In this document: positions 8,000 to 15,268 of the stretch, in pieces
How the letters are laid out: each line of letters starts with the position of its first letter
How positions within the stretch are numbered: the first letter of the stretch is position 1
Assembly (NCBI RefSeq): GCF_003019675.1
Contig: NZ_CP028105.1
Coordinates: 698,282-762,281, forward strand
DNA: 64,000 nt
Source: Fusobacterium ulcerans
GTDB lineage: Bacteria; Fusobacteriota; Fusobacteriia; Fusobacteriales; Fusobacteriaceae
Reading direction: 5' to 3'
Notes under the pieces: model-generated
Told to the model about the DNA's origin: nothing
The model's database searches: none
What the model saw: the letters and a program-made list of their open reading frames with translations, nothing else
Program-made: the position numbers and the translations under genes

Positions 8000-8644
8000 C
8001 TAGTTGTGGTTTTTTATAAATTCATATCCATTTCTAATATGTTTTGACATAAGTTCAGATACTTTCTTTTCATCTTTTTTCTTTAAATATTTAAGTATAT
8101 CCAAATGCTCAGCTACTATTTCCTTTCTTCTCACTGAATATCTCCCTGAAATATCTCTATCATAAAGAATAACTACCATAAGCTCATTAAGAAGCTTGCT
8201 TAATCTCTCATTTCTTGCTATTCTCAACAGTTCATTATGAAATTCTGTATTTAATTCTATTAGAATTTCTGGTGTTTCTGCATCATTGCATCTCTCCAGT
8301 ATTCCTTCCAGTATTTCTATATCTTCTTCAGTTATATTTCTAACTGCCAGTTTACCTACCATACCTTCCAAAGCTTCTCTGCATTCATATATTTCCAGCA
8401 GATCTTTTTGTTCTATCCCTTTTACAATTACACCTTTCCATGAAGCTACTTCTATAAGCCCATCTGAAGCAAGCCTTCTAAAAGCTTCTCTTACTGGAGT
8501 AGGGCTTACATCAAACATTTTAGCTATAGAAGTCTCAGTTATTTTTGTTCCTCTCTCTAATTCTCCATCCATTATAAGCTCTTTTAATCTATCATAGACT
8601 TTCTCACTTAAAGTTCTTTTATCATCTAATTTGATAACCTTCAT
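8000..8644 (-). CDS. GntR family transcriptional regulator, FadR/FCD subfamily
   Basis: A 214-residue repressor-type protein. Residues 10-75 are the winged helix: LSEKVYDRLKELI, then MFDVSPTPVREAFRRLASDGLIE with the recognition helix. The rest is the all-helical FCD ligand domain, with metal or acid-binding positions in ELNTEFHNELLRIA and SKHIRNGYEFI. FCD regulators usually sense organic or amino acids. Its own upstream region contains a 27-base sequence repeated almost exactly in front of gltS at 15.1 kb, which strongly suggests that it autoregulates and controls gltS. The start has an AGGGGGAA site. Confidence 0.88.
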   Translation of the reverse strand: MKVIKLDDKRTLSEKVYDRLKELIMDGELERGTKITETSIAKMFDVSPTPVREAFRRLASDGLIEVASWKGVIVKGIEQKDLLEIYECREALEGMVGKLAVRNITEEDIEILEGILERCNDAETPEILIELNTEFHNELLRIARNERLSKLLNELMVVILYDRDISGRYSVRRKEIVAEHLDILKYLKKKDEKKVSELMSKHIRNGYEFIKNHN

Positions 8645-8708
8645 AATTCCCCCTAATAAAACTTTATCTTACAAAGATATTCTACTATATAAAATTAATA
8701 AATACAAT

Positions 8709-8735
8709 TTTAAAATAGAATATATTCTACAGAAT
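8709..8735. promoter_or_regulatory. Candidate GntR/FCD operator upstream of its own gene
   Basis: This 27-base stretch matches 25 of 27 bases with 15118-15144 read on the opposite strand. Its core TAGAATATATTCTA (8716-8729) is a perfect palindrome, and TTCTACAGAA overlaps it. It lies 65-90 bases upstream of the GntR/FCD start codon. The downstream elements TTGTAT and TAGAAT, 17 bases apart on the minus strand, could be the promoter. Confidence 0.6.
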
Positions 8736-8753
8736 AAAATTATATTTTAAAAT

Positions 8754-8786
8754 AAAAAAAGATATCCTGCTGTTAGAATATCCTTT
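8754..8786 (-). terminator. Rho-independent terminator of the nad operon
   Basis: On the minus strand, AAAGGATATTC pairs with GGATATCTTT (one bulged G, one wobble) around an 8-base loop and is followed by a T-rich tract. It lies about 40 bases past the niaR stop. Confidence 0.75.
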
Positions 8787-8825
8787 TCTCCTAATTCTTT
8801 ATTTTATTATTCATTCAGTTTTTAT

Positions 8826-9329
8826 TTATCTCAAATAACCCTTTGCTTTTAATTCTTTCTCTATCAGTTCTAAAACCTCTTCACTGTCTGAATAGACTGT
8901 ATGAAAATGTTTATCATATGTTAAATTTTTTAGTGGAGTTGATTCTCCATTTTCAATAGCTTTTATAAGCTCCTGAACTTTTCTTCTGGAATTAATTCCT
9001 AATTCAGCTTTTAAATTCCCATAAATTTCATGCTGAACAAAAACATCATCTACTATTCCACCTAAATCAACAATAGTATTAAGTTCATCTTCTATTTGAT
9101 TATCAGAATGACATACAGGAAATACCTTACTGAAAAATTTAGTTGCTTTATAAATATATCCTCTTGTTGTTGAAAAAATATCATAATTTTCTGCACGAAG
9201 AAGAGCTATATCCTGAACTATTACCTGACGACTCACATCAAATTTTTTAGCTAGTTCAGTTCCGGATATAGGTTCTTTCATTGATTTTATTAAATTTAAA
9301 ATTTCATAACGTCTTTCTTTTCCAATCAT
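8826..9329 (-). CDS. niaR: NiaR-type NAD biosynthesis repressor (HTH + 3H domain)
   Basis: A repressor of about 167 residues. The N-terminal HTH_11 winged helix (YEILNLIKSMKEPISGTELAKKFDVSRQVIVQDI) is followed by a 3H domain, named for conserved histidines, seen here in VCHSDNQ, VQHEIYG and DKHFHTVYS. NiaR (YrxA) proteins use niacin as co-repressor to shut NAD synthesis and salvage genes. It is the last gene of the nadA-nadB-nadC operon, consistent with self-control. The start is put at 9329, where a GAGGAAA site is correctly spaced; the GTG six codons earlier has no site. Confidence 0.92.
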   Translation of the reverse strand: MIGKERRYEILNLIKSMKEPISGTELAKKFDVSRQVIVQDIALLRAENYDIFSTTRGYIYKATKFFSKVFPVCHSDNQIEDELNTIVDLGGIVDDVFVQHEIYGNLKAELGINSRRKVQELIKAIENGESTPLKNLTYDKHFHTVYSDSEEVLELIEKELKAKGYLR

Positions 9330-9353
9330 AATATTTCCTCTTTTCACTAATTT

Positions 9354-10205
9354 TTATAGGACACAAAGATTTTTCAAGGATACATCAAGTATTGGGGCAG
9401 AATGAGTAAGAGCTCCACTGGAAATATAGTCAACTCCTGTTTCTATAACAGTTTTTATATTTTCTTTGGTGATATTTCCAGAGCATTCTGTTTCAGCTTT
9501 TCTAGCAGCCATAGCCACAGCTTTTTTCATCATTTCAGGAGTCATATTATCAAGCATAATTATATCTGCTCCTGCATCCAAAGCTTCCTTCATCATTTCC
9601 AGATTTTCAACCTCTACCTCTATTTTTCTCACAAAAGAAGTATATTCCTTTGCCATTTTTATAGCTTCTGCTACTCCTCCAGCTGCATTTATATGATTAT
9701 CCTTTAATAGTATTCCATCTGAAAGATTATAACGATGATTATATCCCCCACCCATTTTTACTGCATATTTTTCAAAGATACGCATATTGGGAGTAGTTTT
9801 TCTTGTATCCAGAAGTTTTACTGAACTTCCTTCCAGTAATTTTACCACATTATTTGTATAAGTTGCAATACCACTCATACGTTGAAGAAAATTAAGTGCT
9901 GTTCTTTCCCCAGAAAGAAGTACTCTTACATCCCCTTCAATTTCTGCAATAATATCTTTATTTTTTACACTGTCTCCATCTTTAAAATACATTTTAACAG
10001 AAATATTTTCATCTAAAAGTTCAAAAGTACGTTTGAATATATGAAGTCCAGCAACAATACCATCCTGTTTACATATAAGCTGGACTCTTCCATTTTTCTT
10101 TTCTCTCATAACAGAATTGGTAGTTATATCCTCACTTGATATATCTTCTCTAAGAGCCATCAAAATTAACTCATCAACATTTAATTTTGTTGTTATCATA
10201 TTCAT
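9354..10205 (-). CDS. nadC: Nicotinate-nucleotide pyrophosphorylase (quinolinate phosphoribosyltransferase)
   Basis: A 283-residue cytoplasmic enzyme that converts quinolinate and PRPP to nicotinate mononucleotide with loss of CO2. Recognised by AGLHIFKRTFELLD, LSGERTALNFLQRMSGIAT, LLDTRKTTPNMRIFEKYAVKMGGG (substrate-binding Arg/His/Lys region), IEVEVENLE, and IMLDNMTPE. Length is normal. It overlaps the end of nadB by four bases, with an AAGGAG site inside nadB, so translation is coupled. Confidence 0.97.
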   Translation of the reverse strand: MNMITTKLNVDELILMALREDISSEDITTNSVMREKKNGRVQLICKQDGIVAGLHIFKRTFELLDENISVKMYFKDGDSVKNKDIIAEIEGDVRVLLSGERTALNFLQRMSGIATYTNNVVKLLEGSSVKLLDTRKTTPNMRIFEKYAVKMGGGYNHRYNLSDGILLKDNHINAAGGVAEAIKMAKEYTSFVRKIEVEVENLEMMKEALDAGADIIMLDNMTPEMMKKAVAMAARKAETECSGNITKENIKTVIETGVDYISSGALTHSAPILDVSLKNLCVL

Positions 10206-11503
10206 AGATTTTTCTCCTTTTGAATTTTATCTTTTTCTATCTCTTCAAAAATTATCTCTTTATATTCCCTGATTAACTTATCTGTATCTTTATATTTTTT
10301 CTCATTAAACTCAAATTTCTCTAATACTGATTCATTTTTCTGAGAGCACACATCTTCTGCTGCTCTTTTTCCAAAGACAAGAGTCTCAAGAAGTGAATTA
10401 CTTGCAAGACGATTAGCTCCATGTACTCCATTACAGCTTGTTTCTCCTACTGCATACAGATTTTTCATAGATGTCCTGCTGTTTAGATCTACTTCTATTC
10501 CTCCCATGAAATAATGCTGGGCAGGGACTACAGGAATACATTCCTTTTCTACATCATAACCTTCTTCCAGACATTTTTTTACAATATTTGGAAATCTCTT
10601 TTTAATATCTATTCCTTTTTTTATAACAGGTCTCATATCAAGCCAGACATGATTAGTTCCATCTTTTTCCATTTGTTCCAGTATTTTCTTTGTAAGCTTG
10701 TCTCTTGGTATAAGTTCATCAGCAAAACGATTATATTCTTTGTCATATAGAAAAGCCCCTTCTCCTCTTACTGATTCTGAAATCAAAAATTTTCTCTCAT
10801 GTTTTTTAGAATAAAGAGTTGTTGGATGGATTTGTATATAACTTATATCTTTTAATTTTATATCATTTTTTATTGCTATTCCTAAAGCATCTCCAGTTAA
10901 ATGAGGAAAATTTGTAGAGTTTTCATATATTCCCCCTAAACCTCCTGTTGCAAGAACTGTATATTTTGAATAAACAGGGAATATTTTTCCCTGTTCATTC
11001 TTCAAAACAACTCCCCCGCATATATTATTTTCAGAAATGATATCAACCATCATGATTTTTGTTAAAATTGTAATATTTTTTCTTTCCCTTACTTTTTTCA
11101 GTAACTTTTCTGTTATCTCTTTTCCTGTTACATCTTTATGATAGAGTATGCGAGGCTTAGAATGAGCCCCTTCACGAGTATATAAAAGTTCTCCATCTTT
11201 ATTTGTAAAATCAACCCCAAAGTCTATTAATTCATTTATAATATTTCTAGATGAATTTATCATTAATTTTACAGCATCTTCACTGTTTTTATAGTGTCCT
11301 GCTTCCAATGTATCTTCCAGAAAACTTTCAAAATCATCTTTATCTTTTAAAACACATATTCCCCCTTGTGCCAGAAAAGAATCGCTCTCTTCAAGTTCTG
11401 ATTTTGTAACCATTAAAATATTTTTATCTTCAGGAAAATGAAGAGCTGTAAAACATCCTCCTGCTCCTGTTCCAACAATAACAACATCATAATTATTTTT
11501 CAT
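10202..11503 (-). CDS. nadB: L-aspartate oxidase (short form)
   Basis: A 433-residue FAD enzyme that oxidises L-aspartate to iminoaspartate, the first step of quinolinate synthesis. GTGAGGCFTALHF is the FAD dinucleotide loop, LAQGGICV is a family hallmark, and HVWLDMRP, VPAQHYFMGGIEVD and GANRLASNSLLETLVFG are conserved catalytic and FAD contacts. Escherichia coli NadB has about 540 residues; here the C-terminal three-helix domain is mostly missing, although the stop is followed naturally by nadC. The catalytic core is complete, so the protein is judged functional. Confidence 0.95.
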   Translation of the reverse strand: MKNNYDVVIVGTGAGGCFTALHFPEDKNILMVTKSELEESDSFLAQGGICVLKDKDDFESFLEDTLEAGHYKNSEDAVKLMINSSRNIINELIDFGVDFTNKDGELLYTREGAHSKPRILYHKDVTGKEITEKLLKKVRERKNITILTKIMMVDIISENNICGGVVLKNEQGKIFPVYSKYTVLATGGLGGIYENSTNFPHLTGDALGIAIKNDIKLKDISYIQIHPTTLYSKKHERKFLISESVRGEGAFLYDKEYNRFADELIPRDKLTKKILEQMEKDGTNHVWLDMRPVIKKGIDIKKRFPNIVKKCLEEGYDVEKECIPVVPAQHYFMGGIEVDLNSRTSMKNLYAVGETSCNGVHGANRLASNSLLETLVFGKRAAEDVCSQKNESVLEKFEFNEKKYKDTDKLIREYKEIIFEEIEKDKIQKEKNL

Positions 11504-11514
11504 TTCCTGCCTCT

Positions 11515-12423
11515 CTATTTTGCCAATTCAAGCATTTTTTCTAAACTTTTATTTGCACTTTCTATAAATTTTGAATCAAGATGTACTTGAGGTTCGTTAG
11601 TTTCCAATACTTTTATTATTTTATCCAAATCTATTTTTTTCATATTTGAACATATCATTTCTTTTGCTGGTGAATAGAATTTTTTATTAGGGTTATTTTT
11701 TTTAAGTTCATACATTATCCCAACTTCTGTACATATTATAAATTCTTCTTTCTGACTCTTCTCAGCATACTTCAATATTCCAGATGTACTTCCTACATAA
11801 TCTCCCATATCAGCAATTTCTTTTCTGCATTCTGGATGGACTAAAATCTCTGTATTAGGATGTTTTTCCTTTATTTTTTCTACATCTTCCTTTGTTACAG
11901 CAGCATGTACATAACAGCATCCATTATTAAAAATAAAATTCTTTTCTGGAATTTGTGAAGCTACATATCTTCCCAAATGTTCGTCTGGTATAAAATAAAT
12001 ATTTTTATTTGGAAGTTTTTTTACTATTTTAAGGGCATTGGCTGAAGTTACACATATATCTGAAGCTGCTTTTAATTCAGCAGTAGAATTTACATAACAT
12101 ACAACAGCTACATCTTCATATTTTTCTCTAACTTCTTTTACTTTATCTATATCTGCCATATGTGCCATGGGGCAGTCTGCATTCTCATCAGGTACAAGGA
12201 CTGTCTTTTCAGGATTTAAAATTTTTACACTTTCTCCCATGAAAAAAACTCCACACATTACAATTACTTTTTCATCTAATCTTTGGGCTATTTCACTTAA
12301 ATAATATGAATCCCCTACATAATCTGCAATCTCCTGTACTTCATCATTTACATAATAGTGAGCAAGTATTGCTGCTCCTTTCTCTTTTTTTAATTCAAGA
12401 ATTTTCTTGATTTTATCTTTCAT
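11515..12423 (-). CDS. nadA: Quinolinate synthase A
   Basis: A 302-residue [4Fe-4S] enzyme that condenses iminoaspartate with dihydroxyacetone phosphate to quinolinate. Three homologous domains are visible, with cluster cysteines in VIVMCGVFFMGES, in the central VHAAV/HPECR region and in EMICSNMKK near the C-terminus. AILAHYYVNDEVQEIADYVGDS is the N-terminal signature. The start is placed at 12423 behind an AGGAGGAG site; the open frame extends 27 codons further upstream but crosses the leader and promoter. It heads the nadA-nadB-nadC-niaR operon. Confidence 0.97.
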   Translation of the reverse strand: MKDKIKKILELKKEKGAAILAHYYVNDEVQEIADYVGDSYYLSEIAQRLDEKVIVMCGVFFMGESVKILNPEKTVLVPDENADCPMAHMADIDKVKEVREKYEDVAVVCYVNSTAELKAASDICVTSANALKIVKKLPNKNIYFIPDEHLGRYVASQIPEKNFIFNNGCCYVHAAVTKEDVEKIKEKHPNTEILVHPECRKEIADMGDYVGSTSGILKYAEKSQKEEFIICTEVGIMYELKKNNPNKKFYSPAKEMICSNMKKIDLDKIIKVLETNEPQVHLDSKFIESANKSLEKMLELAK

Positions 12424-12447
12424 TTCTCCTCCTGCATTTACATAAAC

Positions 12448-12504
12448 TTTTACAACTGTCTTGTCATTAAAAACAAGTATAACATAAGTAAATATATCTT
12501 TCAA
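12448..12504 (-). promoter_or_regulatory. nad operon promoter with candidate NiaR operator
   Basis: The minus strand has TTGAAA (12499-12504), a 17-base spacer and TATACT (12476-12481). Directly downstream, at about 12448-12467, is TGACAAGACAGTTGTAAA, with inverted ACAA/TTGT arms and a TGTC-type half-site. Its position just after the start point suits a repressor. Assignment to NiaR rests on niaR being in this operon, not on a verified motif. Confidence 0.6.
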
Positions 12505-12710
12505 GAAATTTTAAAAAAAGAATGTTCAAAAAAAATTAAGACAGCCAGCTTTTTAGTGAAGTAATTTTACTACATCCTTTTTTCTAAATACTGTGAAGTT
12601 TTGTCAGCCAAATTAGAACTCTTATTATCTCTCCTCAATATCCCAGTAAATAAGCTTCTAAATAAAGTAATGAAAAGTTTTCTCAAATATAAAAGTGGGA
12701 AGTTTTGTCA
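12505..12710. repeat. Intergenic stretch with short TGnGAAGTTTTGTCA repeats
   Basis: No gene is seen here. A 15-base sequence appears at 12592-12606 and 12696-12710 with one difference (TGTGAAGTTTTGTCA and TGGGAAGTTTTGTCA). A weaker third copy, TGAAAAGTTTTCTCA, is at 12671-12685. These may be remains of an inserted element or binding sites; nothing decides between them. Confidence 0.4.
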
Positions 12711-12783
12711 AAAAAATAGACCCAAAAGATAGATTGATTTTTAGTTAAAAATACTAAATACCATTTCTACTTTTGAGTCTATT
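12711..12783 (-). terminator. Large rho-independent terminator after the M29-like gene
   Basis: AATAGAC, CAAAAG and AGA segments at 12715-12733 pair with TCTACTTTTGAGTCTATT at 12766-12783 with few mismatches. The loop contains a further small hairpin, and the minus strand then runs into T. It ends the gltS/M29-like transcript. Confidence 0.85.
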
Positions 12784-12813
12784 TTTGTTTGAGGTTCATA
12801 TATAGGATGTCGG

Positions 12814-13788
12814 TTAAATCATTAATTCTCCATCTTTTAGTATAACTACACCATCAGCAGTAAGAGTTGGTTTTGTCATTATAAGATCATAGTGGCAAGC
12901 TGCTTTTATTACTCCTCCTAGAGTTATACTTGTTCCTACACCTATATGAAGTGATCCAAATACTCCTTCATCTTCCAGCATACTTCCTGTAAATTTACAT
13001 TCTGGGTTTAGCCCTACTCCAACCTCAGCTATATTATATACTTCTGGATCTTTTTTATCTATCCAGTCAGCTGCAAGTTTTTTAGCTTCTTCCCCACCAG
13101 AAATAGATTCAGGAATTATATATCCGTCTTTTACATCAACTTTTACAGGAGTTTTCAATAATCCTATTCCGATATATGGTATACTGGCATCTGCAACTAT
13201 TACCCCGTTTGCAGTCCCCTCCACTGGCGATACATTTGCTTCTACAGTAGGGATAGGTCCGAATTTACCTGGTTCTACCAGTCCAGTCATGGCATTTCCT
13301 CTTCTTCCTTTTCCAGAAAGTTTAAGGTTAGTTCCCATAGGAGTTGTTATTGTTATAACTTCTGCTCCTGCCATTGCTGCTGCTACTTTTTTGCAATTTT
13401 CTGCTGCTTCATAAAAGTTTGCATTTACTCCACCAGTTATCATTTGGTCTTCATTGAACTGTGTAAGCATTACTCCTCTTGAACCAGCTGCACAGGCATC
13501 TTTTACAGCATGAGTATGAGTTATTGATGTAAATACTGCTCCTATAAAGGCATCTGACTCTTTCATAGCTGCTGCTATTGTTTTAGGCGGTTCCTGTCCA
13601 TCTCTTTCTCTAGGTGTCATTATATGTATAGTTGGTTCTGCTCCTGTTGCTATTACTGCTGCTGCAAGAGCTTCTGCTATTCTCATTTGTTTAGGTTCTG
13701 TAACTATAACTACATTTTCTCCAGCTTTTACCCCTAAATTTATTTCTACTATTGATCTTGCTCCCTTAGCCATTAGTATTTTTTTCAT
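12814..13788 (-). CDS. M29-like metallo-aminopeptidase family protein (COG2309)
   Basis: A 324-residue soluble protein resembling the AmpS/aminopeptidase T family and the related dihydroxypyridine dioxygenase NicX. An N-terminal alpha/beta domain (LGVKAGENVVIVTEP, ALAAAVIATGAEPTIHIMTP) is followed by a metal-binding C-terminal part. Likely ligands are Glu in VEANVSPVEG, Glu in MLEDEG, His in SLHIGVG and the His/Asp pair in CHYDLI. It follows gltS by 43 bases and ends in a strong terminator, so the two form an operon. An amino-acid or dipeptide substrate is likely from context; the true reaction is unknown. Confidence 0.75.
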   Translation of the reverse strand: MKKILMAKGARSIVEINLGVKAGENVVIVTEPKQMRIAEALAAAVIATGAEPTIHIMTPRERDGQEPPKTIAAAMKESDAFIGAVFTSITHTHAVKDACAAGSRGVMLTQFNEDQMITGGVNANFYEAAENCKKVAAAMAGAEVITITTPMGTNLKLSGKGRRGNAMTGLVEPGKFGPIPTVEANVSPVEGTANGVIVADASIPYIGIGLLKTPVKVDVKDGYIIPESISGGEEAKKLAADWIDKKDPEVYNIAEVGVGLNPECKFTGSMLEDEGVFGSLHIGVGTSITLGGVIKAACHYDLIMTKPTLTADGVVILKDGELMI

Positions 13789-13831
13789 GTTTACCTCCTA
13801 ATATTTTATATGTTTCTATGTTATATTTATA

Positions 13832-15025
13832 TTATTTGTATATATTTATGAAAGCTACTATTATTGCTGAGTTGAAAAAGTTTATAAACAAACTTCCTAC
13901 TAATGGAAGTATAAAGAATGCTGTAGGTGCTGGTCCATATTTTTCTTCAACAGACTGCATATTTGCCATAGCTGTTGGTACTGCTCCAAGTCCAAATCCA
14001 CAATGTCCTACTGCCATCATTGCAGCTTCATAATTTTTTCCCATCACTTTATATGTTAAGAATACTGCACACAGTCCCATCAATATAGTTTGAGCTATCA
14101 GTAGTATTATCATTGGAATTGCAAGATCTGTAAGCTGCCATAATTTTAAACTCATCATAGAGAATGCTAAGAATAGTATCAACGAAATATCTCCTATTAT
14201 TCTTATTTCAGTTTCTTTTATTTTCAGCCAAGTTGAGTAGTCTGCAATATTTCTTACTATTGCTGCTGCTATCATTGCTCCAACTGATGCTGGGAATGTA
14301 AGCCCTGTTTTCTTCAAAAGCATTGATATTATACTTCCAAGAGCCATAGATACTAATAATTGATAAACAGCTGAATATATTCTTTTTTCATCAAGTTTTT
14401 CATTTCCCTTTTCAACTTTTTCTATTCCTTCTACTTTTTCTGTTTCCTTACCTGTTATAAGTTTATATTTTTCAATCAGAAACTTACCTGTAGGTCCACC
14501 TATTAAACTTCCTGCTACCAGCCCAAATGTAGCTGCTGCTAGAGTTATAGTCAAAGCATTTTGAAGTCCTGCCTCTTCCAATACTGGAGCAAATGCTGCT
14601 GATGTTCCATGTCCTCCTGTCATTGGTATAGATGCTGTTGCCAGCCCTACTAAAGGACTTAATCCTAATAGTTTTGCAAGGTATACTCCTAAGAAGTTCT
14701 GTAGAATAACTACTATTATAGAAACTATAAGGAATTTTATAACTTTAGGTCCACCTTTTTTCAATAATTTATAGCTTGCAGTAAATCCTATACTTGAATA
14801 AAACGCAAGCATAAATACATCACTGAGGGCAAAATTGAGCTTGAATGTAAATAATTGTGTACTGTAACCAATTGATACCAAAATTGTAAAAATAAGTCCT
14901 CCAATTACTGGTATAGGTATACAAAACTTTCTAAGTATTTCTACTCTTTTCTTAACAAAATCTCCCACTAATAAAACAATAACAGCCAACGCAGTTGTAA
15001 GAAACAAGTTTAAATCGATTACCAT
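13832..15025 (-). CDS. gltS: Sodium/glutamate symporter
   Basis: A 397-residue inner-membrane protein of the GltS/ESS family with about ten hydrophobic helices. Two inverted half-repeats each carry a family loop: SIPMTGGHGTSAAFAP in the first half and MAVGHCGFGLGAVPTAMANM in the second. A charged cytoplasmic linker (VEGIEKVEKGNEKLDEKR) joins them. GltS proteins move glutamate, including the D form, with Na+. The operator-like repeat over its promoter links it to the GntR/FCD regulator, and the M29-like gene is co-transcribed. The start has an AAAGGAGGAAATT site. Confidence 0.93.
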   Translation of the reverse strand: MVIDLNLFLTTALAVIVLLVGDFVKKRVEILRKFCIPIPVIGGLIFTILVSIGYSTQLFTFKLNFALSDVFMLAFYSSIGFTASYKLLKKGGPKVIKFLIVSIIVVILQNFLGVYLAKLLGLSPLVGLATASIPMTGGHGTSAAFAPVLEEAGLQNALTITLAAATFGLVAGSLIGGPTGKFLIEKYKLITGKETEKVEGIEKVEKGNEKLDEKRIYSAVYQLLVSMALGSIISMLLKKTGLTFPASVGAMIAAAIVRNIADYSTWLKIKETEIRIIGDISLILFLAFSMMSLKLWQLTDLAIPMIILLIAQTILMGLCAVFLTYKVMGKNYEAAMMAVGHCGFGLGAVPTAMANMQSVEEKYGPAPTAFFILPLVGSLFINFFNSAIIVAFINIYK

Positions 15026-15117
15026 AATTTCCTCCTTTATTCTCAGTGAGTTATCTATAGAACTGCCTCTGGCTTATTATAATGTCATAGTCATTTCCCT
15101 TTTTCTAAACATTATAC

Positions 15118-15171
15118 ATTCTATAGAATATATTATATTTTAAATTTACACTTTTTTATCCAAAAAGTCAA
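15118..15171 (-). promoter_or_regulatory. gltS promoter with GntR/FCD-type operator
   Basis: The minus strand has TTGACT at 15166-15171 and, 17 bases on, a weak TAAATT. The 27-base operator at 15118-15144 starts at that -10 and covers the likely start point. Its core ATTCTATAGAAT is a perfect palindrome. It matches the region in front of the GntR/FCD gene at 25 of 27 bases. The leader to gltS is about 90 bases. Confidence 0.65.
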
Positions 15172-15193
15172 TAGAAAATCTTATTTCCCTACA

Positions 15194-15238
15194 TAAAAAT
15201 AAATGAGCCCAAAAGTTGAATAGCTTTTGAGCTCATTT
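15194..15238 (-). terminator. Rho-independent terminator of the D-aminoacylase operon
   Basis: A 15-bp stem (AAATGAGCTCAAAAG on the minus strand, one wobble) with an 8-base loop is followed by a T-rich tract. It separates the deacylase transcript from the gltS transcript. Confidence 0.9.
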
Positions 15239-15268
15239 TGACAAAAATATTTTTTTGAGTTATTTGAG

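Noticed and set aside
12424-12504. Upstream extension of nadA
   Set aside because: It covers the promoter and leader; the ATG at 12423 has an AGGAGGAG site and matches normal NadA starts.
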